NCBI GenBank assembly: GCA_052380005.1
Contig: JBQTCJ010000001.1
Length of the DNA stretch: 64,000 nt
Direction: 5' to 3' (one strand)
Source of the DNA: Salinarimonas sp052380005
GTDB taxonomy: Bacteria > Pseudomonadota > Alphaproteobacteria > Rhizobiales > Beijerinckiaceae
Positions 8,325 to 16,324 of the stretch are shown here, piece by piece. How positions within the stretch are numbered: the stretch's first letter is position 1; the number at the start of each line of letters is the position of its first letter. The notes beneath the pieces were generated by a model, which did no database searches, had not been told where the DNA came from, and saw only the letters and a program-made list of their open reading frames with translations. Position numbers and translations under genes: made by a program.

Positions 8325-9282
8325 GCCGCTCCTCCAGGTCCGCGACCTCACCAAGACCTTCGTCACGCCGCGCGGGACCGTGCGCGCGGTCGATCGCGTC
8401 AGCTTCGACATCCCGCGCGGCTCGATCACCGGGCTCGTGGGCGAGAGCGGATCGGGCAAGACCACGCTCGGGCGCACGCTGCTGCGCCTCGTCGAGCCCA
8501 CCTCCGGCCGCACGATCTTCGACGGCACGGACCTGAACGCGCTCGACGCGGCCGGCATGCGCCGCATGCGCCGGCGCATGCAGATCATCTTCCAGGACCC
8601 GGTGTCCTCGCTCAACCCGCGCCTGAGCGTCGGGGCGATCGTCGCCGAGGGCCTCGTCGCGCACGGCATCGGCACCGCCCGCGAGCGGCGCGACCGGGTG
8701 GCGGCGCTGCTCGAGGAGGTGGGGCTCTCGCCCGACCACATGAGCCGCTTCCCGCACGAGTTCTCCGGCGGCCAGCGCCAGCGCATCGGCATCGCCCGGG
8801 CGCTGGCGCTCGAGCCGGACTTCATCGTCGCCGACGAGAGCGTCTCGGCGCTCGACGTCTCGATCCAGGCGCAGGTGCTCAACCTGCTCCTCGACCTGCG
8901 CGCGCGGCGCGACCTCACCATGCTGTTCATCGCCCACGACCTCTCGGTCGTGGAATACCTGTGCGACCAGACCGTGGTGATGTATCTCGGCCGCGTCGTC
9001 GAGGCCGGCCCCTCGGCGGATCTCTACGCCGCGCCGGCGCACCCCTACACGCGCGCGCTCGTCTCCGCCATTCCCGTGCCCGAGCCGGGCGCGGGGGGTG
9101 TGCGCACGATCCTGCGCGGCGACATCCCGAGCCCGCTGTCGCCCCCGTCCGGCTGCGTCTTCCGCACCCGCTGCCCGATCGCCGCGGACGTCTGCGCGCA
9201 GGACCCGCCGGCCGCCGTCCGCGCCGGCCCCGACCACATCGCCTACTGCAAGAAGATCGAGGCCGCGCATGATCTCGTATGA
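8317..9282 (+). CDS. ABC transporter ATP-binding protein (DppF type)
   Basis: Second ATPase of the importer, 321 residues: Walker A GESGSGKTT, Q-loop IIFQDPVSSLNPRL, signature FSGGQRQRI, Walker B FIVADESVSALD, switch FIAHDLS, and the Cys-containing tail GCVFRTRCPIAADVC. The SVSALD form of Walker B is typical of DppF/OppF rather than DppD. It starts inside the end of the preceding gene (8-base overlap) and overlaps the RidA gene by 14 bases. Confidence 0.93.
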   Translation: MAEPLLQVRDLTKTFVTPRGTVRAVDRVSFDIPRGSITGLVGESGSGKTTLGRTLLRLVEPTSGRTIFDGTDLNALDAAGMRRMRRRMQIIFQDPVSSLNPRLSVGAIVAEGLVAHGIGTARERRDRVAALLEEVGLSPDHMSRFPHEFSGGQRQRIGIARALALEPDFIVADESVSALDVSIQAQVLNLLLDLRARRDLTMLFIAHDLSVVEYLCDQTVVMYLGRVVEAGPSADLYAAPAHPYTRALVSAIPVPEPGAGGVRTILRGDIPSPLSPPSGCVFRTRCPIAADVCAQDPPAAVRAGPDHIAYCKKIEAAHDLV

Positions 9283-9781
9283 CGCCAGCACGACGACGCC
9301 CGAGACGAGCACGCCCGAGCAGCGGCTCGAGCGGCTCGGCCTGCGCCTGCCGGAACGGCCGCCGGCGCCGATAGGGGCGTTCTGCAACGTGCGCGTCTCG
9401 GGCGGGCTCGCCTGGGTCTCGGGCCAGGGTCCCGTCGAGGCGAGCGGGAGGCTGCGCACCGGCAAGGTCGGCGCCGACGTCACGCTCCAGGCGGCCTGCG
9501 CCGACGCGCGCCTCGTCGCGCTCAACATCCTGGCTGCGGTGCGCACGCAGCTCGGCAGCCTCGACCGGATCTCCGGGGTGGTGAAGCTCACCGGCCTCGT
9601 CAACGCCACGCCGGACTTCGCCGACCACCCCACCGTGATCGACGCGGCCTCCACCCTGATCGCCGAGGTCTTCGGCCGGCACGGCACGCACGCGCGCACG
9701 TCCTACGGTGTCGGCTCGCTGCCGAACCAGATCACGGTGGAGATCGACGCCGTGCTCGAGCTGGCGCCGCAGGCCCGATGA
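9269..9781 (+). CDS. RidA family protein (YjgF/YER057c/UK114)
   Basis: RidA-superfamily protein of 170 residues, a little longer than canonical RidA (about 130) because of an N-terminal extension with ERLGLRLPERP. This layout matches the RidA subgroup carrying GLAWVSGQGP and the C-terminal SLPNQITVEIDAVLEL. RidA proteins hydrolyse reactive enamine/imine intermediates released by PLP-dependent lyases. That fits the SelA-like PLP enzyme encoded at 10670. I chose ATG 9269 over longer frame extensions since homology begins with the RLERLGL segment. It is the last gene of the operon; 5 bases separate its stop from that of the convergent IclR gene. The catalytic Arg of canonical RidA is not evident at the usual place, so it may belong to a non-archetypal subfamily. 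Confidence 0.88.
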   Translation: MISYDASTTTPETSTPEQRLERLGLRLPERPPAPIGAFCNVRVSGGLAWVSGQGPVEASGRLRTGKVGADVTLQAACADARLVALNILAAVRTQLGSLDRISGVVKLTGLVNATPDFADHPTVIDAASTLIAEVFGRHGTHARTSYGVGSLPNQITVEIDAVLELAPQAR

Positions 9782-9786
9782 CGGCT

Positions 9787-10557
9787 TCAGGCCGCCTTGC
9801 GCCCCATGGCGCGCTCGACGGCGCGGGCGGCCGCGCGGACCTCCGCGACGAGCACGTCGCGGCGGTCGCGCGCGCGCTGCTCGGAGAGCACGAGCGACAT
9901 CGTCAGCACGCAGGCCCCCGAGACGTCGCGGATCGGCGCGGCGATGCAGGCGACCGAGTACTCGGAATTGCTGATCTGGATGGCGAGATTGTCCTCGAAA
10001 TCCCGCCGCGACTGCCCGGAGAGCCGCGCCGGGTCGGTCTCGGCCATGCCGGTCTCGGAGGGTCGCGCGGCGGCGGCGAACGCGGCGAGCCGCTCGTCCT
10101 CCGGCAGGTGCCCGAGCAGCAGGCGCCCGGACGCCGTCCAGTTCAGCGGCACGCGGGTGCCGACGTCGGACGTCACGCGGAAGTGCCCGCCGCCGTCCGC
10201 CATCGCGAGCACCACCATCATGTCGCCGTCGCGGCCGCAGACCTGCACGGTCTCGCCGGTGCGCTGCGAGAGCCGGGTCATCTCGCGCCGCGCCTCGGCG
10301 TAGAGATCCATGTGTGCGCGGTAGACGAGCCCGTAGCGCATCAGCCGCGGCCCGAGCCAGATCGCGCCGGTCTCCGTGCGCGAGAGCATCTCGCGCTCGA
10401 CCAGCTCGTCGATCAGCCGGTAGATCGTCGAGACCGGCGCGCCGGCCGCCTTGGCCAGCTCGTAGGCCGTCATCGCCCGCTTGCGCTCGGTCAGCGCGTC
10501 GAGGATCTGCAGGGAGCGGTCGATGCCGCTCGTGCGCTTGCGCGGTTCGTCGGTCAT
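9787..10557 (-). CDS. IclR family transcriptional regulator (1)
   Basis: IclR-type regulator of 256 residues. The N-terminal winged HTH includes YELAKAAGAPVSTIYRLIDEL (about 33-53) and the C-terminal effector domain includes LNWTASGRLLLGHLPEDE and SNSEYSVACIAAPIRD. It is convergent with the importer operon and divergent from the SelA-like gene. The shared element TTCCANNNTAAGGG near 2730 and 10628 is a plausible binding site, so it probably regulates importer, amidohydrolase, RidA and PLP enzyme as one regulon, and possibly itself. Confidence 0.92.
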   Translation of the reverse strand: MTDEPRKRTSGIDRSLQILDALTERKRAMTAYELAKAAGAPVSTIYRLIDELVEREMLSRTETGAIWLGPRLMRYGLVYRAHMDLYAEARREMTRLSQRTGETVQVCGRDGDMMVVLAMADGGGHFRVTSDVGTRVPLNWTASGRLLLGHLPEDERLAAFAAAARPSETGMAETDPARLSGQSRRDFEDNLAIQISNSEYSVACIAAPIRDVSGACVLTMSLVLSEQRARDRRDVLVAEVRAAARAVERAMGRKAA

Positions 10558-10627
10558 GCTGCGGGTCTTGCTGTCGCTCTGGGCTCTCCGGGGCCGGGAC
10601 GTCCCCCGGGGATGATCGGGCTATATT

Positions 10628-10641
10628 CCCTTACTATGGAA
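10628..10641 (+). promoter_or_regulatory. Putative IclR operator before the SelA-like gene
   Basis: CCCTTACTATGGAA lies in the 112-base divergent region between the IclR gene and the SelA-like gene. Its reverse complement fits TTCCANNNTAAGGG, identical outside the central three bases to 2730-2743. Sequence match is seen; binding is inferred. Confidence 0.5.
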
Positions 10642-10669
10642 AACCGTCTCTCGATACAAGGATCGCGTC

Positions 10670-11905
10670 ATGGATGACGTCATGGCACAGCACGAAGCGT
10701 CCGCACGGGACGACCTCTGGTCCTGGCACGACCGGCACGGGTTCCGGCGCATCGTCAACGTCTCGGGCACGATGACGGGGCTCGGCGCCTCGGTGGCGTC
10801 GCCCGCGGTGCGCGAGGCGACCGCGGCGGCCATGGGCCGCTTCGTGCGCATGCACGAGCTCCAGGCACGCGCGAGCGCGACGATCGCCCGGCTCACCGGC
10901 GCCGAGGCCGGCTTCCTCACGGCGTCCGCCAGCGCCGGCATCTCGCTCGCGATCGCCGGCTGCATCACCGGGCTCGACCCCGCGCGGGCCGAGGCCCTTC
11001 CCGCCGATGCCGGCCCGCGCCGCGAGGTCGCCGTGCAGCTCGGCCACCTGTGCGGCTACGGCGCGCCGGTGGAGACCGCGATCGCGCTCGCGGGCGCGCG
11101 CACCCGCCCCGTCGGGCAGTCCACGCTGGCCATGGACCACCAGCTGCGCGGCGCGCTCGGCGAGGCGACGGCGGCGGCGCTCTACGTCGTCTCGCACCAC
11201 GTCGTCCACTACGGCCAGATCCCGTTCACGACCTTCGTCGCGATCGCCCGCGAGCGGGGCGTGCCGGTGATCGTCGACGCCGCGTCGGAATACGACCTCA
11301 CCGGCTTCCTGGAGGCCGGCGCCGATCTCGTGGTCTACTCGGCCCACAAGTTCCTGGGCGGCCCCACCGGCGGCATCGTCGCCGGGCGGCGCGACCTCGT
11401 GCGCGCCGCCTATCTCCAGAACGTCGGCATCGGGCGAGGCATGAAGATCGGCAAGGAGAGCATCGCCGGCGCGATCGCGGCGATGGAGGCGTGGATGGTG
11501 CGCGACCACGCCGCCGTGCGCGCCGCCGAGGAGGCGACGCTGGCGCTGTGGGCCTCCGCGATCGCCGGCCTTCCCGGCATCACGTCGCGCATCGTCCCCG
11601 ACCCGACGGGCAACCCGCTCTCGCGCCTGCAGGTCGAGGTCGACCCGGCGCGGGCCGGCACCTCGGCCGCGGCCTTCGCCCGCGCGCTGGCCGAGCAGGA
11701 CCCGGCGCTGATCGTGCGCGACCACGAGATCGAGCTCGGCTATTTCCAGCTCGACCCCTGCAACCTCCTGCCGGGCCAGGACCGGATCGTCGCCGACACG
11801 CTCGCCGCCGTGCTGCGCGCGGGCGCCGCGCACGCCGAGCGCCCGGGTGACCGCGCGCGTGCCCGCAACGGCGGGGTGGACGGGTATCTCGGCTGGCTGG
11901 CGTGA
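10670..11905 (+). CDS. SelA-like PLP-dependent enzyme (DgaE/EF_0838 type)
   Basis: Fold-type I PLP enzyme of 411 residues related to L-seryl-tRNA(Sec) selenium transferase but lacking its N-terminal RNA-binding region. It belongs to the group that includes D-glucosaminate-6-phosphate ammonia-lyase DgaE. The PLP Lys is expected in YSAHKFLGGPTGG (about residue 225), with the PLP-binding Asp in VIVDAASEYDL (about 204). GLGASVASPAVREA and the ASASAGISLAIAG segment are typical of the family. In operons of this family an EF_0837-like amidohydrolase is the usual partner, and both occur here under one IclR regulator. An alpha,beta-elimination giving an enamine that RidA hydrolyses to a 2-oxo acid is a sensible inference. 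ATG 10670 is chosen for the AAGGA site upstream; a second Met lies 4 codons later. Confidence 0.85.
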   Translation: MDDVMAQHEASARDDLWSWHDRHGFRRIVNVSGTMTGLGASVASPAVREATAAAMGRFVRMHELQARASATIARLTGAEAGFLTASASAGISLAIAGCITGLDPARAEALPADAGPRREVAVQLGHLCGYGAPVETAIALAGARTRPVGQSTLAMDHQLRGALGEATAAALYVVSHHVVHYGQIPFTTFVAIARERGVPVIVDAASEYDLTGFLEAGADLVVYSAHKFLGGPTGGIVAGRRDLVRAAYLQNVGIGRGMKIGKESIAGAIAAMEAWMVRDHAAVRAAEEATLALWASAIAGLPGITSRIVPDPTGNPLSRLQVEVDPARAGTSAAAFARALAEQDPALIVRDHEIELGYFQLDPCNLLPGQDRIVADTLAAVLRAGAAHAERPGDRARARNGGVDGYLGWLA

Positions 11906-11982
11906 GGTGGACGCACGAAAGCCGCGGAATGCGTCTGCGCTGCTCGCGCTCGTGCGGCGATCGCTTCGAGAAGAAGGAGAAC

Positions 11983-12057
11983 TGGAGCGGGCGAAGGGAT
12001 TCGAACCCTCGACCCCAACCTTGGCAAGGTTGTGCTCTACCCCTGAGCTACACCCGC
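11983..12057 (-). tRNA. tRNA-Gly (GCC)
   Basis: Complete cloverleaf on the minus strand. Acceptor GCGGGTG pairs with CGCCCGC (one G-U), discriminator U, and encoded CCA at 11983-11985. The anticodon loop is TTGCCAA closed by CAACC/GGTTG, so the anticodon is GCC. T-arm GAGGGTTCGAATCCCTT is canonical. Confidence 0.97.
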
Positions 12058-12248
12058 TCGCTCCGGACAGCGGGGCGTCGCCCGCCGTCGAGGCCGGTGA
12101 TATGAACCACCCGAAAACGGAATGCAAGCGGAAAAATGCGGGCCGTGCGGGAGGGCGTCCGGCGGCGCGCACGGGTCCACACGCAAGCGGGCCGGGACCC
12201 GGCTGGGACCCTTGAGCCCGTCCCCCCGGATCGCGTAGAACCGGCGCC

Positions 12249-12830
12249 ATGGACGATACCGCCGAGCCCTCCCCCGCAGATCCCGCGTCGCCGACGCCGC
12301 TCGACCCGCCGGCGCTCTTCGCGCTCCTCGACCGCCACGGCACGCCCCACCGCACCGTGGAGCACGAGGCGGTGTTCACGGTTTCGCAGTCGCAGGCGAT
12401 CGAGCGCGACCTGCCCGGCGGGCACACCAAGAACCTCTTCCTCAAGGACAAGAAGGGCAGCCTCTTCCTCGTCACCGCGGAAGCGCACGCGGCGGTCGAC
12501 CTCAAGCGCCTGCACGTGCCGCTCGGCGCGGCGAGCCGGCTATCCTTCGGCTCGGCCGACCTGCTGCGCGAGACGCTCGGCGTCGAGCCCGGCTCGGTGA
12601 CGCCGCTGGCGCTCGCCAACGACCGGGCGGGCCGGGTGCGCTTCTTCCTCGACCGCACGCTGGCGGAGATGGACACGATCAACGTCCACCCCCTCGTCAA
12701 CACGATGACGACGGCGATCCCGACGCCGGCGCTCGTCGCCTTCCTAGCCGCGATCGGTCATCCCCCGACGCTCGTCGACCTGCCGGCGCCGCCGGACGCC
12801 GCAGCGCCCGTCCAGACGGGCGCACCCTAG
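12249..12830 (+). CDS. Prolyl-tRNA deacylase, YbaK/ProRS-associated domain protein (PrdX/ProX-like)
   Basis: Free-standing trans-editing domain of 193 residues that hydrolyses mischarged aminoacyl-tRNA, typically Ala-tRNA(Pro) in the PrdX/ProXp-ala class. Conserved family features are HEAVFTVSQSQAIERDLPGG, HTKNLFLKDKKGSLFLVTA with the functional Lys in KNLFL (about 64), and INVHPLVNTMTTAI near residues 143-156. The N-terminal 20 residues are a disordered Pro/Ser/Ala tail. Single gene; its upstream 190 bases down to the tRNA-Gly show no further feature I can support. Confidence 0.9.
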   Translation: MDDTAEPSPADPASPTPLDPPALFALLDRHGTPHRTVEHEAVFTVSQSQAIERDLPGGHTKNLFLKDKKGSLFLVTAEAHAAVDLKRLHVPLGAASRLSFGSADLLRETLGVEPGSVTPLALANDRAGRVRFFLDRTLAEMDTINVHPLVNTMTTAIPTPALVAFLAAIGHPPTLVDLPAPPDAAAPVQTGAP

Positions 12831-12926
12831 GGAAATTTCCTCTGGCGGGCCCGAGCATCGCACCCCATCTTGAGCCCCAGACCCGCGGGCCGCGCGCCCG
12901 CAGACCCGAACCGGAGCCGAAGCCAC

Positions 12927-13859
12927 ATGCTCTCAGACGCGATGAACCCGGGCGGCGGCCTGCCCGAGAGCGCCCCGGCGGACCTGATCAAGGACGCGAC
13001 GACGGCGAGCTTCCGCGAGGACGTGATCGCCGCGTCCATGCGCACGCCCGTGCTCGTCGATTTCTGGGCGCCCTGGTGCGGCCCCTGCAAGCAGCTGACT
13101 CCCGTGCTGGAGAAGGTGGTGCGCGCCGCCAAGGGCAAGGTGAAGCTCGTCAAGATGAACATCGACGAGCACCCGGCCTACTTCCAGCAGATCAGCCAGG
13201 CGCTCGGCGTGCAGTCTATCCCCGCCGTGATCGCCTTCGTCCAGGGTCAGCCGGTCGACGGCTTCATGGGCGCCCAGCCCGAGAGCCAGATCAAGGCCTT
13301 CATCGACAAGCTCTCGGGCGCCGCCGGCCCCTCGCCGGTCGAGCAGGCGCTGGAGGAGGCCACGACCCGCGCGGCGTCCGGGGACGCGCAGGGCGCCGCG
13401 GAGCTGTTCGCCGCGGTGCTGCAGCGCGAGCCCGACAACATGGCCGCGCTCGGCGGCATGGCGAAGCTCCACGTCGACATGGGCGACATCGAGGGCGCCG
13501 AGCGCGTGCTCGCGCTCGCCCCGCCGGAGAAGGCGCAGGACGCGGCGCTGGCCCCCGCCCGCAAGGCGATCGAGCTCGCGCGCCAGGCTGCGGAGCTCGG
13601 CGACGCCGCCGAGCTCGAGGCCCGCGTCGCGGAGAACCCGGACGACCACCAGGCCCGCTTCGACCTCGCGCTGGCGCTCAACGCCCGCAACGCTCGTGTT
13701 CGCGCCGCGGAGGCCCTGGTTGAAATCGTGCGCCGCGACCGTAGTTGGAACGAGGACGGGGCCCGAAAGCAGCTCGTGGAGTTCTTCGAGGCGTGGGGTC
13801 CCAAGGACGAGGCGACCGTGGCGGGCCGGCGCAAGCTCTCCTCGGTCCTCTTCCGCTGA
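12927..13859 (+). CDS. Thioredoxin-fold protein with TPR-like C-terminus (CnoX/YbbN type)
   Basis: 310-residue protein with an N-terminal thioredoxin domain carrying the redox motif WAPWCGPCKQL (about residues 48-58), cis-Pro loop SIPAVIAF, then about 190 residues of helical repeats (EQALEEATTRAASGDAQGA and onward) like the TPR domain of CnoX/YbbN. Such proteins act as redox-protective holdases working with DnaK/GroEL. ATG 12927 is preferred to an upstream in-frame start because the extra 19 residues are Pro/Arg-rich and uninformative. First of a run of conserved housekeeping genes (thioredoxin, LON-domain, Trm112-like). Confidence 0.92.
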   Translation: MLSDAMNPGGGLPESAPADLIKDATTASFREDVIAASMRTPVLVDFWAPWCGPCKQLTPVLEKVVRAAKGKVKLVKMNIDEHPAYFQQISQALGVQSIPAVIAFVQGQPVDGFMGAQPESQIKAFIDKLSGAAGPSPVEQALEEATTRAASGDAQGAAELFAAVLQREPDNMAALGGMAKLHVDMGDIEGAERVLALAPPEKAQDAALAPARKAIELARQAAELGDAAELEARVAENPDDHQARFDLALALNARNARVRAAEALVEIVRRDRSWNEDGARKQLVEFFEAWGPKDEATVAGRRKLSSVLFR

Positions 13860-13949
13860 GATCGCAGGCTCCGAGATCGCGGGCTTTCGCGATCGCGGCG
13901 GAAGCGGCCGGTGCCGACCGGCGCCGACCGGCGGGACACCACAGCGCGG

Positions 13950-13977
13950 GGTAACCGGACATGGGTAACCGGACATG
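13950..13977 (+). repeat. 14-base tandem duplication spanning the LON-domain gene start
   Basis: Two exact head-to-tail copies of GGTAACCGGACATG (13950-13963 and 13964-13977). The second copy supplies the start codon of the LON-domain gene; the ATG in the first copy reads only 7 codons before a stop. A recent slippage or duplication is the simple explanation. Confidence 0.85.
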
Positions 13978-14649
13978 GCGATGAACGCCACCTATCGGGG
14001 GCCGCAGGACTGCCCGGACACGATCCCCGTGTTCCCGCTGCCCGGCGCCCTGCTGCTGCCGCGCGGGCAGATGCCGCTCAACATCTTCGAGCAGCGCTAC
14101 CTCGCGATGGTCGACGACGCGATGCGCACGGACCGCATCATCGGCATGGTCCAACCCGACGCCGAGGCGGGCGGGCAGGGCGGCGCGCCGCGGCTCTACG
14201 GCATCGGCTGCGCGGGCCGGATCACCCAGCTCGCGGAGACCGGCGACGGCCGCTACCTGATCACGCTCACCGGCATCGCGCGCTTCCGCGTCGTGAGCGA
14301 GCTCTCCGCGATGACGCCCTATCGCAAGGTGGAGGCGGACTTCGGCCCCTTCGCGAAGGACTTCACCGCCCGTGCCGGCGAGGACGAGGTCGACCGCGAG
14401 GGCGTGCTGCGCACGCTGCGCCAGTTCGTGGACGCGATGGAGGTCGAGGTCGACTGGCGCGGCGTCGAGCAGGCGCCCAACGAGGCCCTGGTCAACGCCT
14501 TGTGCATGATGACCCCCTTCGGCGTGCGCGAGAAGCAGGCGCTGCTCGAGGCCCCCGACCTGAAGAGCCGCGCCGAGGCGCTGATCGCGCTCACGGAGAT
14601 CGAGATCGCCCGCTCGGGCGATGACGACGGCGAGCCGACCCTGCAATGA
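13975..14649 (+). CDS. LON peptidase substrate-binding (LON N-domain) protein
   Basis: Stand-alone Lon N-terminal domain of 224 residues, without ATPase or protease parts. It opens with IPVFPLPGALLLPRGQMPLN, the diagnostic start of the fold, followed by IFEQRYLAMVDDAM and GCAGRITQLAETGDGRYLI. These widespread single-domain proteins have no settled function. The start lies in the second unit of a 14-base tandem repeat; Met at 13981 is an equally possible start. It is followed at 26 bases by the Trm112-like gene, a common neighbour in alphaproteobacteria. Confidence 0.9.
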   Translation: MAMNATYRGPQDCPDTIPVFPLPGALLLPRGQMPLNIFEQRYLAMVDDAMRTDRIIGMVQPDAEAGGQGGAPRLYGIGCAGRITQLAETGDGRYLITLTGIARFRVVSELSAMTPYRKVEADFGPFAKDFTARAGEDEVDREGVLRTLRQFVDAMEVEVDWRGVEQAPNEALVNALCMMTPFGVREKQALLEAPDLKSRAEALIALTEIEIARSGDDDGEPTLQ

Positions 14650-14674
14650 CGTCGCCCGCATGCGAGAGGCAGCC

Positions 14675-14911
14675 ATGACCGACGAGACCCCCGACGAGAC
14701 CCCCGCTCCGATGCCGGAGGACGCGAGCGCCGCAGCACTGCTCGCCATCGACCCCAAGCTCCTCGAGATCCTGGTCTGCCCGCTGACCAAGGGCCCGCTC
14801 GAGTACGACAAGGCCGCCCAGGAGCTGGTCTCCCGCCAGGCCAAGCTCGCCTACCCGATCCGCGAGGGCATCCCGATCATGCTCCCCGAGGAGGCGCGCC
14901 CGCTCGGGTGA
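14675..14911 (+). CDS. Trm112 family / UPF0434 small protein
   Basis: 78-residue protein with the YcaR/Trm112 core: LLEILVCPLTKGPLEYDKAA then LAYPIREGIPIMLPEEAR. Only one Cys of the zinc ribbon (VCPLTKG) is kept, as in bacterial UPF0434 proteins. Trm112 relatives act as small methyltransferase-partner subunits. The N-terminal 25 residues are acidic/Pro-rich and variable. ATG 14675 was chosen; an upstream in-frame Met at 14621 would overlap the preceding gene by 29 bases. Confidence 0.88.
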   Translation: MTDETPDETPAPMPEDASAAALLAIDPKLLEILVCPLTKGPLEYDKAAQELVSRQAKLAYPIREGIPIMLPEEARPLG

Positions 14912-15014
14912 GGGGCGGGGCCTATCGTTCGCCGGCTTTGCGTCTCGTCAATGCGCCGGGGCGCGGACGGGTGTACTCTCCTCGAAAACCAACGATGAAT
15001 CGAGGAGACGACCC

Positions 15015-15299
15015 ATGATCAGCCTGATCGACGCCATCGGCCTGTCGGACCTCAGCGAGGAGGAGATCGCCGCGCTCGCCGAGCACGAGCACGTGCCGGA
15101 GATGGTCGCCGCGACGCTGGGCGCCTACCTGCTGCACGAGTCGCACGGGTCCGAGCGCATCCGCGACATGATCCTCGACGACGTGCGCGCCGCCATCCGC
15201 CGCAAGGATATCGGCCACGCCCGGCAATTGATGGGGGCGCTGCGGCACTTCCTCGCGGAGCATCCCGAGGCGGCCCTGCGCCCGCACGACCGTGCGTGA
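15015..15299 (+). CDS. Conserved small hypothetical protein, helical
   Basis: 94-residue protein I do not recognise. It is predicted all-helical from composition, acidic in the first half (DLSEEEIAALAEHEHVPEMV) and basic in the second (AAIRRKDIGHARQLMGALRHF). It has a clear ribosome binding site (GAGGAGA, 15002-15008) 6 bases before ATG 15015, and codon use like its neighbours, so I regard it as a real gene. No signal peptide or membrane segment. Monocistronic, in a short region with a possible promoter just upstream. Confidence 0.7.
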   Translation: MISLIDAIGLSDLSEEEIAALAEHEHVPEMVAATLGAYLLHESHGSERIRDMILDDVRAAIRRKDIGHARQLMGALRHFLAEHPEAALRPHDRA

Positions 15300-15332
15300 G
15301 CCCGGCACCACCTGCTCCCCGTCGGATCCCCG

Positions 15333-16283
15333 TCAGCCCCCCTTGCCGCGCTCCGCCAGCGCGATGCCGCCGAGCACCAGGGCGAGCGCCGCCGCGTGGT
15401 AGAGCCGGAAGGGCTCCGACAGGATCGCCACCGCCAGCATCGCGCCGAACACCGGCACGAGGTTGACGAACAGCCCGGCGCGGCCCGGCCCGATCAGCTC
15501 GACGCCGCGCATGAAGCACAGCTGCGCGATCAGCGAGGGGAACAGCGAGACGTAGGCGAGGATGAGCCAGCCCTCCGGCCCCGGCCAGAGGACGCGGCCG
15601 GTCGCGATCTCGAAGCCGAGCAGCGGCAGCGAGGTGAGGAAGGCGATCGCCGCCATCGCCGTGAAGAAGGCGAGCTGCGGCATCGCCGGGCGCGAGCGCA
15701 GCGCCAGCGTGTAGCCGGCATAGGCGAGCCCCGCGATCATCATCAGCACGTCGCCCGGGTTGAAGGAGAGCGCCATCAGCGCGGCCAGGCTCCCCTGCGC
15801 CGCCACGACCGCGACCCCGGCGAGCGTCACCACCATGCCCGCCCCCTGCAGCGGCGTGATGCGCGTGCCGTAGACCACGAGCGCGCCGACGAGCACGACG
15901 ACGGGGATGCCGCCCTGGATGATGGTGAGGTTCACGGCGCTGGTGTAGTGCGCCGCGACGTACATGAGGGAATTGAACGCCGTGAAGCCGATCGCCGCCA
16001 TCAGCGCGATGCGCCGCCAATGCGCCCGGATCGTCGGCCAATGGGAGACGAGATCGCGCCCCGCCAGCGGGGCGAGGATCGCCACCACGAGGAGCCAGCG
16101 CAGGGCCGTGAGCGCCATCGGCGAGATCTCGCCCACCGCGAGGCGACCGGCGACCGCGTTGCCGCCCCAGGAGAGGGCGGTGATCGCCAGGAGCAGGTAG
16201 GCCTTGCCGGAGGCGCCGCCGGCCGGACGGGCCGTCTTCGCCCCGGCACCCGGCACCTCATTTCGCTTGCGGGCGTCCGCCAT
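15333..16283 (-). CDS. DMT superfamily transporter (EamA family)
   Basis: Inner-membrane transporter of 316 residues with ten hydrophobic segments in two EamA repeats: first repeat LLLAITALSWGGNAVAGRLA to GALVVYGTRI, second repeat GDVLMMIAGLAYAGYTLAL to LVLGGIALAERG. Members export metabolites or amino acids; substrate cannot be assigned. Conserved signposts ALRWLLVVAIL and PVFGAMLAVAILSEPF are present. The N-terminus carries a basic cytoplasmic tail (DARKRNEVPGAGAK). Convergent with the small hypothetical gene and divergent from the amidotransferase gene, with only 41 bases in between. Confidence 0.92.
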   Translation of the reverse strand: MADARKRNEVPGAGAKTARPAGGASGKAYLLLAITALSWGGNAVAGRLAVGEISPMALTALRWLLVVAILAPLAGRDLVSHWPTIRAHWRRIALMAAIGFTAFNSLMYVAAHYTSAVNLTIIQGGIPVVVLVGALVVYGTRITPLQGAGMVVTLAGVAVVAAQGSLAALMALSFNPGDVLMMIAGLAYAGYTLALRSRPAMPQLAFFTAMAAIAFLTSLPLLGFEIATGRVLWPGPEGWLILAYVSLFPSLIAQLCFMRGVELIGPGRAGLFVNLVPVFGAMLAVAILSEPFRLYHAAALALVLGGIALAERGKGG

Positions 16284-16324
16284 TGCGCTATGTCACCGCG
16301 TCTCACGGGAGCATTCGTCGATCC

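Noticed and set aside
5244..8930. Long minus-strand frame opposite permease, amidohydrolase and ATPase genes
   Set aside because: Shadow coding in a high-GC genome; the plus strand is fully explained.
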